DNA of 64,000 bases from Gloeocapsopsis sp. IPPAS B-1203 (GTDB lineage: Bacteria; Cyanobacteriota; Cyanobacteriia; Cyanobacteriales; Chroococcidiopsidaceae): NCBI RefSeq assembly GCF_002749975.1, contig NZ_PEIG01000005.1, positions 186,001 through 250,000 on the forward strand. Reading direction: 5' to 3'. Each line of letters begins with the position of its first letter. Position 1 is the first letter of the stretch. The notes under the pieces were generated by a model, which saw nothing but the letters and a program-made list of their open reading frames with translations, searched no databases and was not told the origin of the DNA. Positions 27,571 to 36,569 of the stretch are shown here, piece after piece. Made by a program: the position numbers and the translations under genes.

Positions 27571-28077
27571 TCAACAATAGAAGTGGCTCCTATGGAGAAC
27601 AACTTCACCACAATCCGGTATCCAAGCGTTCCAGGTATCTGGGGATTCCTGACAAAGTAATTTGGCTTCATCGAATGCATATTCGCTAGGCAATTGCAGC
27701 AGCTTAACCCATGTATCGCGGGTGTAAGTGATATGACAAACGGGTTTCCAACCTGAAGCGATCGCTCCCTCTAGTGCTGGTGTGGGAGGACAAACCGGAT
27801 TAGTTGTTTGCAGGGATATACTCATTTCTACATCAAATCCATTAAAACTGAGTGCAAAATACTTTCTCTCTGTCAAACCAGGAGAAAAAAATAAAATATT
27901 TTCTGTATTCATTTTTACAAAATATGAGCGCGATCGCTCAATTATCCCAAATAAATTAACAAATCCTGACACAACTTCTGTGCTGTGCAAAATTTCGGTT
28001 ATTCTGCATTTTGTAGCAGCAATGATCTGGACAGACAAATCCTGTTTTGCCTTCTGCTCTAAAGTATTGCAATCCAA
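27571..28077 (-). CDS. Hypothetical protein, first gene of a small operon
   Basis: A 168-residue soluble protein, family not recognised. Two Cys residues flank the centre, and the C-terminus is aromatic and acidic (WNAWIPDCGEVVLHRSHFYC). It overlaps or abuts the next small gene. The pair lies between the polyol regulator and the siderophore module and has no evident link to either. Confidence 0.55.
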   Translation of the reverse strand: MDCNTLEQKAKQDLSVQIIAATKCRITEILHSTEVVSGFVNLFGIIERSRSYFVKMNTENILFFSPGLTERKYFALSFNGFDVEMSISLQTTNPVCPPTPALEGAIASGWKPVCHITYTRDTWVKLLQLPSEYAFDEAKLLCQESPDTWNAWIPDCGEVVLHRSHFYC

Positions 28078-28260
28078 AATGTATCTATCAATTGATAGAA
28101 TTCCTCTAGAGATTTGGGTTGACGGCGTTGTGGCGCATCGGAACTTATTCTTCTAGTTTCCAGAATTTCTCTATATATAATATGTATGGAATTTAGCGAC
28201 TATAGTAATTTTTGTTGGAGCGATCGCACTTTTTGAAGTAGAGTGCAGAGGCACAAGAGT

Positions 28261-29202
28261 TTAAGGTGTGTTGACGAGGTGTTTAAATAAGTCATCAATG
28301 ACGGCATTCATTGCCAAAATATCAAAAGCGTACCAGTGGTCAGAATCAACAAGATAAACTCGATTTTGTTGAACTACTTTTAATTGCTGCCATAAAGGAG
28401 ATTGTTGTAGCTTTTCTAAAGCCTCTCTACCTGCTTGTTTACCATATGAAAGGAACAAAACATCACCATCAATATCAGATAAATTTTCATAAGAAATTTT
28501 GTCTCGCGTGAAGAAATCTCCATTTTGTGTAGGTGGACGTTGTAATCCAATGTCATTCAAAACTATACTAATAGGATGTTGTTTTCCGTAGATGAATATG
28601 CCATAAGTTTGATCTACTGTAGCAATAGATACTTGCATTTGCAGACGACTATTACCCAACGCTTTTTTTAATTGTTCAATTCGCTGCCAGTAGTCATTAA
28701 TTAACTTTTTACTTTCCTGTTCCTTGTCGAGAATCTTAGCAAGATCTTCTAAAGTTCTTTGCCAAGAAGCTGGTGGAGTGGGATGATACAAGGCAACGGT
28801 AGGTGCAATATTGGATAGTTGCGTGTAGATATTTTGTAATCGAGTATTTGATAAAATTAAATCAGGTTTTAGTAACAGAAGCTTTTCTAAATTTGGCTCA
28901 AACCCAATATTTTCAACTCCATCCACTTGGCTTTGAAGGTGTTCTGGAAAAGGTTCTCCTAGAATCCATGCGGATGCAATAGGTTTGATACCTAATGCCA
29001 ACGTACTACTAAAAGTACCACCCCACAAAGTTACAACTCGCTGAGGATTATGAGGAATACACGTTTCACCTGCTGTGTGTTGTACAACTCGACAGCTTGC
29101 TAACTCCTTATTGCTTGTAACACTGTGAAAACTACAAGCCGAGACAATTGTGCAGATTAATACTCCTAAGAGAAATAGATAGGTAAAGCGAAAACATCTC
29201 AT
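28261..29202 (-). CDS. Fe-siderophore ABC substrate-binding lipoprotein (module 2)
   Basis: FecB-like class III binding protein. ATG 29202 gives the signal peptide MRCFRFTYLFLLG...VSAC with lipobox VSAC. The N-lobe has PHNPQRVVTLWGGTFSSTLALGIKPI and the C-lobe ends VYLVDSDHWYAFDILAMNAVIDDLFKHL. An upstream in-frame ATG (29229) overlaps the receptor stop by 13 bp, exactly as in module 1, and may be a coupling relic. It is the paralogue of 14531-15508. Confidence 0.88.
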   Translation of the reverse strand: MRCFRFTYLFLLGVLICTIVSACSFHSVTSNKELASCRVVQHTAGETCIPHNPQRVVTLWGGTFSSTLALGIKPIASAWILGEPFPEHLQSQVDGVENIGFEPNLEKLLLLKPDLILSNTRLQNIYTQLSNIAPTVALYHPTPPASWQRTLEDLAKILDKEQESKKLINDYWQRIEQLKKALGNSRLQMQVSIATVDQTYGIFIYGKQHPISIVLNDIGLQRPPTQNGDFFTRDKISYENLSDIDGDVLFLSYGKQAGREALEKLQQSPLWQQLKVVQQNRVYLVDSDHWYAFDILAMNAVIDDLFKHLVNTP

Positions 29203-29216
29203 ACAGTTCAACTCGC

Positions 29217-31784
29217 TCAAAACTGCCATGAAATTGTTCCTTGAATGGTGAAGGGTTCACCTCGAAAAACTCTTAAGCTGTTAAAAGCTCCTGAAAAATA
29301 ATCCACATCAAATAAGTTTTTAAAATTGATTTGTATCTGAAATTGCTCTCGATTGTAAAAGATTGCAGCATCGGTACGGAGGTAGCTAGGTACTTGAAAA
29401 GTGTTCGCTAAATCTCCTTGACGTTCTCCTACAAAGAATAAACCCGCACCCACACCAAGACCCTGTAGCGCACCTTCTTGAATTTCATAAGTTGTCCACA
29501 AGTTAAAGCTATTTTCGGGGATATTGTTGAGGAAATTGCCAACTAAACTACTGTCGGTGTCATCGGTGACAGTGGCATCAGTATAAGCATAGCCTGCGAA
29601 GATATTCCATCCAGGTAAAATTTCACCTGTCAGATTTAGTTCAACCCCTCGGCTGCGTTGCTCACCTGTTTGAATAGAAAAGTTGGGATTGACTGGATCT
29701 TCTGTTAAAACATTAGAACGAGTCAAGTCATATAAGGCAAGGGTTGCAGAAAGCTGGTCGTTTAAATCTGCCTTAACCCCGATTTCATACTGAGTTCCTC
29801 TTCCTGGCTCAAACTGGCTACCATCAAATGCTAAACCAATTGTAGGAGTGAAGGAGCGACTGTAGCTAGCATAAAGCGAAAGCGGCTCAACAGGTTGATA
29901 GACGATACCGACACGCGGACTAAATGCATTGCCAGATTGATTTGTTCTGGTATCTTCTAGCAAATCTCGATTGGTTTGCTCAAAAGCATCAAACCGCAAG
30001 CCTAGAAGCAGCTTGAGATTATCAGTTATTGTAACTTGATCTTGGATGTAAATACCCAACGAGTCTGATACAGAAGTGGAGTCATAAAATTCGACAGGTG
30101 GTGTAAGAGGCTGCCCATACACAGGATTGAACAAATCGAGAGGTGGGGCAGTTCCACTCGAACCTTCCGATCTAATGTAATCAATCCTAGCTAGAGTAGT
30201 TCCTAATAGCAACTGATGTTCAACAGAGCCAGTTGAAAATTTGCCAACAATATCTGTAGCAAAACTATATATATCTTGCTCATTGAAATCGACCAGATAC
30301 CTACGATTTAGAGTTCTGTTGTCAGGAGACAAACTATCGGGAAAAACGAGATTTCTCCTCGTCTCGCGATATGTTCTCAATCCAAAGGCACTTCGCAATG
30401 ACCAATTATCACTAAATTGATGCTCCAATTCAGCCCTAACTCTAATTCCATTTTGATCGAAGTTACTATCAGGTTCGCCAATATATAAGTTACGTGCGAT
30501 CGCACCATTGGGGTTAAGGAGAATTGTCCCAACTGCTGGTTGACCAGGTGTAAATACACTATTCAAACTGAGGTATTCGCCTGAAAAAGTCAGGGTGGTA
30601 TTCTCACCAATTCTCCAATCAAGAACAGGCGCGATAGAAATGTTTTGGTTTTCTACAAAGTCGATGAAACTACCAGCGCTTCTATAAGAAGCATTCAGCC
30701 GATACAAAACTGTTTGCGAGTCATTTAGAGATCCAGTTAAATCGATGGCACCGCGATAAAAGTCATAACTACCAACTGTTGCACTTAATTCGTAAAATGG
30801 ATCGGGTAAGGGTTGCTTGGTAATGATATTAATTGTGCCACCTGGATTTGCCGAGCCAAACAATACTGACGATGGACCCTTAAGAACTTCTACCCTGTCA
30901 ATACTCGTGAGTTCAAGCAAATATGTACCGACAGGATCTTGTAGACCATCTCTGAGCGTAGTTCCAAAAAATGAGAACTCGTCAATCCTAAAGCCCCGAA
31001 TCGCAAAATCACTTCCTGGCCAAGATCGAGGAGTGATTTGCGTTACACCGCTGACATTTTGCAACGCATCTTCTAAACGGACAGCTTGCTGATCTCGTAG
31101 CACTTGTTGCGGTACAACTTGAATTGATTGCGGAATATCTCGCAGGGGTGTATCGGTTCTGGTCGCGGTTGAAGCATCAGGAACAAAGTATCCATCTTGT
31201 TCTCCTGTGACGACGATTTGAATTTCTTCTTCAGCTTCTGTAAATTCTGGTGTTACGCTCAAAATCAAACTTTGAGCTTGTGTTCTCACTTCCGCTGTTG
31301 GCGGTGCATCGACACCTGTAATGGCAACTCGAACATAATTATTTGGTAAGTTTGTTACTGATACCGATGCAATTTCTGCTACTGGATCGATTTGCTGAAA
31401 ATCCTGTGCATTGGGAAGTGCTAGCACTGCATTGGGAATATCGGCGATTAAAGTATTGCCAATCACTGAGGTGACAGGAGCTAATTCTGCGGAGGTGTCT
31501 AAAATTACGTCTAATCCAAAATCGGTAGCACTAACGCTAACGCCTGTCACTTCGATTACAGAAGGAGTTTGACTCAGCCACTGTTCAACAGTTTTTGCTG
31601 GCTGTGCTATATCGTGTAGATGAGGTATTTCGTTGTTGTGTTGAGAATGTTGAGATTCGCGCAATCTTTCAGTTAATAAATTACGACTTGTATTTTTCCC
31701 CTGTTCTACCGAATCAGCCCAAGCGGATGGCGCAATCAATACCGAAAAGCAACTTAGAATAGTCAACCAACGCAACTGCATCAT
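29217..31784 (-). CDS. TonB-dependent siderophore receptor with AMIN domain (module 2)
   Basis: An outer-membrane receptor of about 855 residues: signal peptide (LTILSCFSVLIAPSAWA), AMIN domain (about 75-180), plug (TDTPLRDIPQSIQVVPQQVL), and a beta-barrel ending GTISWQF. It is very similar to the module 1 receptor throughout the barrel (e.g. TGEQRSRGVELN, VGERQGDLANTFQVPSYLRT). ATG 31784 is preferred over an upstream GTG. The gene lies downstream of a second AraC regulator, but an inserted DUF559 cassette separates the two. Confidence 0.93.
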   Translation of the reverse strand: MMQLRWLTILSCFSVLIAPSAWADSVEQGKNTSRNLLTERLRESQHSQHNNEIPHLHDIAQPAKTVEQWLSQTPSVIEVTGVSVSATDFGLDVILDTSAELAPVTSVIGNTLIADIPNAVLALPNAQDFQQIDPVAEIASVSVTNLPNNYVRVAITGVDAPPTAEVRTQAQSLILSVTPEFTEAEEEIQIVVTGEQDGYFVPDASTATRTDTPLRDIPQSIQVVPQQVLRDQQAVRLEDALQNVSGVTQITPRSWPGSDFAIRGFRIDEFSFFGTTLRDGLQDPVGTYLLELTSIDRVEVLKGPSSVLFGSANPGGTINIITKQPLPDPFYELSATVGSYDFYRGAIDLTGSLNDSQTVLYRLNASYRSAGSFIDFVENQNISIAPVLDWRIGENTTLTFSGEYLSLNSVFTPGQPAVGTILLNPNGAIARNLYIGEPDSNFDQNGIRVRAELEHQFSDNWSLRSAFGLRTYRETRRNLVFPDSLSPDNRTLNRRYLVDFNEQDIYSFATDIVGKFSTGSVEHQLLLGTTLARIDYIRSEGSSGTAPPLDLFNPVYGQPLTPPVEFYDSTSVSDSLGIYIQDQVTITDNLKLLLGLRFDAFEQTNRDLLEDTRTNQSGNAFSPRVGIVYQPVEPLSLYASYSRSFTPTIGLAFDGSQFEPGRGTQYEIGVKADLNDQLSATLALYDLTRSNVLTEDPVNPNFSIQTGEQRSRGVELNLTGEILPGWNIFAGYAYTDATVTDDTDSSLVGNFLNNIPENSFNLWTTYEIQEGALQGLGVGAGLFFVGERQGDLANTFQVPSYLRTDAAIFYNREQFQIQINFKNLFDVDYFSGAFNSLRVFRGEPFTIQGTISWQF

Positions 31785-31860
31785 CACTCTACACACTTTA
31801 ACTGAGAAGCATTTTCAAGAACATACAGCTTCTGTGCGTGTGATAAAAGCAATTTTGGTT

Positions 31861-31894
31861 GCTAGCCGGAATATTTTTGAATGCTAGCGGGAAT
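31861..31894 (-). promoter_or_regulatory. Direct repeat upstream of TonB receptor 2
   Basis: GCTAGCCGGAAT (31861-31872) and GCTAGCGGGAAT (31883-31894) are direct repeats 22 bp apart, in the promoter region 80-110 bp upstream of the receptor start. The spacing mirrors the pair at module 1 and suits an AraC-family activator. Confidence 0.45.
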
Positions 31895-31956
31895 TTTTTA
31901 TTTGGTAATTGGTAATGGGTGTAGAAATACCAATTACTTCCAGTCAATACCTGTTC

Positions 31957-32175
31957 CAAGTCCCCCATAATTGGGGGATTTAGGGGGCTAAGATTCTCGA
32001 TACTTATTAAAATATTTTTGTTTTAGTTGATATCTTAGAATACAGCTTGTAAAATTTGGCGATCGCACAAGATTTACCAGGCTCTACACCAATTGCTCAA
32101 ATTTGGATGACAAATCACTGGTTTGCGTTTGTGGTTTTATCGCCCCCTAAATCCCCCACCAGTGGGGGACTTTGA
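31957..32175. mobile_element. TIR-bounded non-autonomous element 1 (DUF559 left side)
   Basis: Its ends are ~34-bp imperfect inverted repeats, each with a hairpin TCCCCCA-n4-TGGGGGA followed by TTTAGGGGGC. The left end starts at 31957 and the right end at 32141-32175. The 219-bp interior has no gene and resembles the interior of element 2 (AAAATATTTTTGT and CGATCGCACAAGA blocks). It ends 11 bp before the DUF559 stop codon. Confidence 0.7.
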
Positions 32176-32186
32176 AAGAGGAACAG

Positions 32187-32582
32187 TTAGATTTTTTCGC
32201 GACTGGCTTCAAGAATTTGCTGGAGAACCCACTCCAGGTTTGTCATCACTTCCTGATTGCGAAATCGTATGACTCGCAAGCCAAAGCGCTGAAGTTGCTC
32301 GGTGCGAGCATTATCATAGTCAAGCTGTTGGTTGTGAATCTCGCCATCGAGTTCAACGACTAATCGACACTCAGCGCAGTAGAAATCAACAATAAACGAA
32401 CAGACAGCGTGCTGACAACGAAACCTTAATCCCTTGAGTTGTCGATTTCTTAAAGCTTGCCATAGTATCTTTTCGGTGGGTGTAAGGTTTTGTCGCAGAT
32501 GTCGCGCAGCCGCAACAATTCTCGGAGTCGTTCCTCGGATGCGGTGAGATTTCATCGTTAAAAGTTTGTCATAGATATTCAT
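32187..32582 (-). CDS. DUF559 endonuclease-like protein within a repeat cassette
   Basis: A 131-residue Vsr-like protein of the restriction-endonuclease fold. The N-terminal helix LTPTEKILWQALRNRQLKGLRFRCQH is followed by the core FIVDFYCAECRLVVELDGEIHN, with candidate catalytic Asp/Glu residues (VDF, VELDG), then the conserved QLDYDNARTEQLQRFGLRVIRF. DUF559 proteins are thought to cut or nick DNA, but no reaction is established here. It is flanked at 11 and 28 bp by two related inverted-repeat elements, which suggests it is mobile or mobilises them. Confidence 0.85.
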   Translation of the reverse strand: MNIYDKLLTMKSHRIRGTTPRIVAAARHLRQNLTPTEKILWQALRNRQLKGLRFRCQHAVCSFIVDFYCAECRLVVELDGEIHNQQLDYDNARTEQLQRFGLRVIRFRNQEVMTNLEWVLQQILEASREKI

Positions 32583-32610
32583 AGAGTACCCACGACAGTT
32601 ATTGATACTT

Positions 32611-32937
32611 CAAAGTCCCCCAATTTTGGGGGATTTAGGGGGCGAAAATCCGCTGATAATTGAGTGGTGAGAAGTGAGACAGTGTATTATCTGCCCACAA
32701 GTGGCGTGGATTTAGGGAGCGAAAACCCGCTGATAATTGAGTGGTGAGAAGCGAGACAGTGCATTATCTGCCCACAGTGGCGTAAGGGGGCTGAGATTCC
32801 TGAAACTAATTTAAAATATTTTTGTGAGTCAATGTCTTAGAAATAGAGTTTGTCCGCTGCGACGATCGCACAAGAATGATGGCGTTTGTGTTTGAGTGTC
32901 CTCGCCCCCTAAATCCCCCACGAGTGGGGGACTTTGA
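32611..32937. mobile_element. TIR-bounded non-autonomous element 2 (DUF559 right side)
   Basis: Inverted-repeat ends start at 32611 and 32903 and are near-identical to those of element 1. The interior has the same AT block and CGATCGCACAAGA core. It contains a 77/76-bp tandem duplication (32631-32707 and 32708-32783). Length is 327 bp. It lies just upstream of the DUF559 start and 23 bp from the second AraC gene. Confidence 0.7.
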
Positions 32938-32959
32938 GAGTGGATAAACATCAGAATTT

Positions 32960-33943
32960 TCAAACTTTACACTGCATCTGATACGCTTTTGGACTCATAC
33001 CAAATTTCTTCCTAAAGGCAGATGCAAAGTAACTCCGACTTTCAAAGCCTATTGCATCTGCGACTTCTGTCACTTTCATTTCGCTCGTTGCTAATAATTG
33101 TTGTGCTTGCTCTAAGCGATAATCATGTAAATAGCCAAATACTGTTTTACCAAATACCTGCTGAAAACCGCGCTTGAGTGCGTAATCGTTTAACCCAACT
33201 TGACGCGCTAGATCGATTAGTGATGGAGGATTAGCTAGCCGTTGCATTAAGATTTTTCGCGCCTGGTGAAGTCGATCCAAATCGTTCCTATTGAGCGACG
33301 GTGTGGGAGTTTTACCCTGTTGAAATTCAATTTCTTGCTCAACCATCAGCGCCAATAGCTCTAATACCTTGCTTTCAAGATATATTTGCTTTGTGATGCC
33401 TTGATAAGGACAGTGGAGAATTTGCTGTAGCGTTAGCCGCATCACTGGTGTCACTTTACCATGCCGGTATTGATATTCTTGATGTGGTTCGCGAAATAGA
33501 TGCAGTAACTCTGAAGCAATTTGTCCCGCAGTAGCAATCAATGATTGACATAATTCGGGTGCAATGTGAACGTTGATTTGTAAGTATTGCCCTCTCGATC
33601 TTTCAAAAACTCCCCCTGATGCTAAGCCACTACCGCAAAACCAATACTGTCCAGGAATAAGATCGTCACTTCGAGATCGAAAACTACCTGCTAGGCAAAA
33701 TCCATATTGAATCGGATGATCGTGTTCGTCAAATTGTGTCGTTAAGTCGCTGTGAAGTTGATAGTTATCGATTGTGAGTTCTATTCCTTGATGCAAGTTA
33801 ATCGCTTGCTGAAATCCTTGCCCTAATTCACGAGGAAACTGCCAAATCACATCCGAGTAGTTTAATGAATTGGGTTGTGGCGGCGTAGGGTTAGCATCTT
33901 GCCAAAGTTCCTCGTAAGCTTGTGCTGAAATTGTGGTAGTCAT
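32960..33943 (-). CDS. AraC-family regulator, PchR type (siderophore module 2)
   Basis: A 327-residue AraC regulator with an N-terminal sensing domain and a C-terminal double HTH (LNDYALKRGFQQVFGKTVFGYL and AIGFESRSYFASAFRKKFGMSPKAY). It is paralogous to 10766-11743. It would activate the receptor gene downstream on the same strand, but the spacing (about 1.2 kb instead of 76 bp) is due to the DUF559 cassette. Confidence 0.85.
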   Translation of the reverse strand: MTTTISAQAYEELWQDANPTPPQPNSLNYSDVIWQFPRELGQGFQQAINLHQGIELTIDNYQLHSDLTTQFDEHDHPIQYGFCLAGSFRSRSDDLIPGQYWFCGSGLASGGVFERSRGQYLQINVHIAPELCQSLIATAGQIASELLHLFREPHQEYQYRHGKVTPVMRLTLQQILHCPYQGITKQIYLESKVLELLALMVEQEIEFQQGKTPTPSLNRNDLDRLHQARKILMQRLANPPSLIDLARQVGLNDYALKRGFQQVFGKTVFGYLHDYRLEQAQQLLATSEMKVTEVADAIGFESRSYFASAFRKKFGMSPKAYQMQCKV

Positions 33944-34064
33944 GTGGCGATTTGCGTGTTGCTGTCATTAATTTATTATTGTTAGTTTAGAAAGATTCTC
34001 AATATTTCAGTAGGAAATGGGCAATGGAGAGTTGGGTTATTAAATTTCTTGCAAGAGTATTACA

Positions 34065-34156
34065 TTTGACTCTGGTTAGGCATCTTGCCCAACCCACAAA
34101 GGTTGAATTAATCTGAATTTATAGGGTGGGTGTCCTCACCCACCCATGATTGCTAA
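34065..34156. repeat. Dispersed ~90-bp repeat, copy 2, with strong hairpin
   Basis: Partner of 18671-18762. It contains the perfect hairpin GGGTGGGTG-TCCT-CACCCACCC (34124-34145), which is degenerate in copy 1. It lies at the 3' end of the MarC gene and may act as a terminator. Confidence 0.65.
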
Positions 34157-34189
34157 TGAATGCTTGAATTGTGCGATCGCTAACAATTA

Positions 34190-34780
34190 CTAAAAAAACA
34201 ATTCCTTAATTCCTTCACTACCAATCTCAATTGCCAATGCAGCAAGCAGAAAACCAAGAAGTTGCGTAACGATGACTGCACCTTCCGCACCAATCCATTT
34301 GTCAACGCGCCCTGCTTGGCGCACAATAAACCAGGTGACAACCATCGCTGCAACAGTACCAACGACAACACTGATATGTGCGTTAGGAGACTCTGACATT
34401 AACAGCATGACTGTAGTAATCGTTGCAGGTCCTGCGAGTAAAGGCAACGCTAGCGGAGTAATCGCCACATCGCGCCCTTGTTCGACAATTGGCGTATCCA
34501 ATTCGCCTTCGAGCATTTTTAAAGCAATTAGTAGCAGTAACAGCCCTCCAGCTACCCGCAATGATGCAATACTGATGTGCAAGTAATCGAGAATAAACTG
34601 ACCGCCGAAGGCAAAGCCCAATAATACTGCGATCGCCACAATACTAGCTTTATCAACAACTCGGTTACGTTGCTGTGGTTCCATACCCTTAGTTAGAACT
34701 AAAAATATCGGTGCATTACCCAAAGCATCAGCAAGGACAAATACAGCAACAAAGGTTCTGACTAGGACAGATGTATCCAT
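34190..34780 (-). CDS. MarC-family integral membrane protein
   Basis: A 196-residue UPF0056/MarC protein with six predicted helices and the family motifs ADALGNAPIFLVLTKGM and PLALPLLAGPATITTVMLL. The transported molecule or role is not established for the family. ATG 34780 is used. A G-rich repeat lies directly upstream of the start (34787-34815). Confidence 0.9.
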   Translation of the reverse strand: MDTSVLVRTFVAVFVLADALGNAPIFLVLTKGMEPQQRNRVVDKASIVAIAVLLGFAFGGQFILDYLHISIASLRVAGGLLLLLIALKMLEGELDTPIVEQGRDVAITPLALPLLAGPATITTVMLLMSESPNAHISVVVGTVAAMVVTWFIVRQAGRVDKWIGAEGAVIVTQLLGFLLAALAIEIGSEGIKELFF

Positions 34781-34786
34781 AGATAA

Positions 34787-34815
34787 GAGTGAGGGGTGAG
34801 GGGTGAGGGGCGAGT
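34787..34815. repeat. G-rich GTGAGGGG tandem repeat
   Basis: Short tandem GTGAGGGG-type units upstream of marC. The same units recur at about 45831-45850, 51697-51731, 53841-53860, 54790-54808 and inside narB at 56644. Confidence 0.7.
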
Positions 34816-34966
34816 CTTAATTCAGAATTGTACAGGATGCTACTCAATAGTAAGAAATCCATAGGATGAGGAGCGAAGGGTAAATTTAATTATCCACTGC
34901 CAGGTTTTGTCAAATCAATAAATCTGGCATCATACCTGAGAGTGACTTATTTTTGCACCTGCCAAC

Positions 34967-36382
34967 ATGACTCAACAAGATTCACAAGTACGAATTGAAC
35001 GCGATTCGATGGGAGAACGACAAATTCCCCATCATGTCTACTATGGTATCCAAACGCTACGAGCAACAGAAAATTTTCCGATAAGTGGAATTAAGCCTCT
35101 ACCTACATATGTTGATGCTTGTGTGTTGATTAAAAAAGCCACAGCGATCGCAAATGGTGAACTCGAATGCATATCTTTAGAAATTAGTCAAGCAATTGTT
35201 GCAGCAGCAGATGAAGTGTTATCGGGGAAACTGCGCGATCAGTTTGTGGTGGATGTCTACCAAGCAGGTGCAGGAACTTCGCATCATATGAATGTTAACG
35301 AAGTCTTAGCTAATCGGGCTTTAGAAATTTTAGGCGATGAAAAAGGAAACTATCAGCGCGTCAGCCCAAACGATCATGTAAATTACGGTCAATCGACAAA
35401 TGATGTCATTCCGACCGCAATTCGTATCGGAGGTTTATTAGCAATAAAAAGAACGCTTTATCCTGCGTTGACAGGTGCGATCGCTGCTTTAGAGAACAAA
35501 GCTGTAGAATTTCAAGATATTGTGCGATCGGGTAGAACACACCTACAAGATGCGGTTCCAGTAAGACTAGGTGAAAACTTTCGTGCTTGGGCACAAATCA
35601 TCCAAGATCACGAAACTAGAATTAAAACTGCTGCACAAGATCTGACTATTCTTGGCTTAGGAGGTAGTGCAGCGGGAACAGGGTTAAATACACATCCCCA
35701 GTATTGCGATCGCGTTGCTCAAATTTTAGCGGAATTAATTGATCAACCTTTACGTCCTGCACCACATCTTATGGCAGCAATGCAGAGTATGGCACCATTT
35801 GTAAGTGTTTCTGGGGCTTTACGCAACTTAGCACAGGATTGCGTCAAAATTTCTCACGATCTACGGTTAATGGATTCGGGACCAAAAACAGGTTTTAAAG
35901 AAATTCAACTACCACCCGTACAACCTGGATCTTCAATTATGCCAGGAAAATACAACCCTGTAATGGCAGAAATGACTTCAATGGTATGCTTTCAGGTGAT
36001 GGGTTATGACAATGCGATCGCCCTCGCCGCACAAGCTGGACAACTTGAACTTAATGTCATGATGCCACTCATTGCCTACAATCTGATTCACAGTATTGAA
36101 ATATTGGGTAACACTCTCGCCGCATTAACCCAACGATGTATTAAAGGTATATCCGCAAATCGCGATCGCTGTTTTGCTTATGCCGAAGGTAGCTTAGCGC
36201 TGGTGACAGCCCTCAATCCTTATATTGGCTACTTGAATGCAGCCGCAGTTGCCAAAGAGTCGCTAGAAACAGGTAAATCACTCCGACAGATTGTTCTCGA
36301 ACGCGGATTAATGACAGCAGAAGATTTAGCTAAAGTATTAAATCTAGAACAAATGAGTGCAATGCGCTCTACACAAGGATAG
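34967..36382 (+). CDS. aspA: Aspartate ammonia-lyase
   Basis: A 471-residue fumarase/aspartase superfamily enzyme with the conserved N-terminal RIERDSMGERQIPHHVYYG, the motif VNYGQSTNDV, and the catalytic loop signature GSSIMPGKYNP (Ser322/323, Lys328). The usual Val of MPxKVN is Tyr here, as in related homologues of this type. It converts aspartate to fumarate and ammonia. Fumarase is the main alternative, but the start region and loop match aspartase better. It is monocistronic. Confidence 0.85.
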   Translation: MTQQDSQVRIERDSMGERQIPHHVYYGIQTLRATENFPISGIKPLPTYVDACVLIKKATAIANGELECISLEISQAIVAAADEVLSGKLRDQFVVDVYQAGAGTSHHMNVNEVLANRALEILGDEKGNYQRVSPNDHVNYGQSTNDVIPTAIRIGGLLAIKRTLYPALTGAIAALENKAVEFQDIVRSGRTHLQDAVPVRLGENFRAWAQIIQDHETRIKTAAQDLTILGLGGSAAGTGLNTHPQYCDRVAQILAELIDQPLRPAPHLMAAMQSMAPFVSVSGALRNLAQDCVKISHDLRLMDSGPKTGFKEIQLPPVQPGSSIMPGKYNPVMAEMTSMVCFQVMGYDNAIALAAQAGQLELNVMMPLIAYNLIHSIEILGNTLAALTQRCIKGISANRDRCFAYAEGSLALVTALNPYIGYLNAAAVAKESLETGKSLRQIVLERGLMTAEDLAKVLNLEQMSAMRSTQG

Positions 36383-36469
36383 GCTCTTTTTTTTAGAATA
36401 CATAGTAGGTAAGCGAAAGCGCAACTCAAGAACTGGTAATTAGTCAATGGTCAATGGTTCATGGCAAAC

Positions 36470-36537
36470 TGCTATTAATTATTCACTATTAACCAACATA
36501 ACAAAGTGTGATATTTAATTATGCCTACCTACTTAAA
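36470..36537. repeat. Direct repeat upstream of the small membrane protein gene
   Basis: About 80% identical to 36858-36918 (shared TGCTATTAATTATT, AACATAA-AAAGTGT, AATTATGC and ACC-ACTTA blocks). The two copies bracket the 68-codon membrane gene and may record a local tandem duplication. Confidence 0.5.
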
Positions 36538-36569
36538 TCTAAAAGTCTTTAACGAGGAGAAATAATCAG

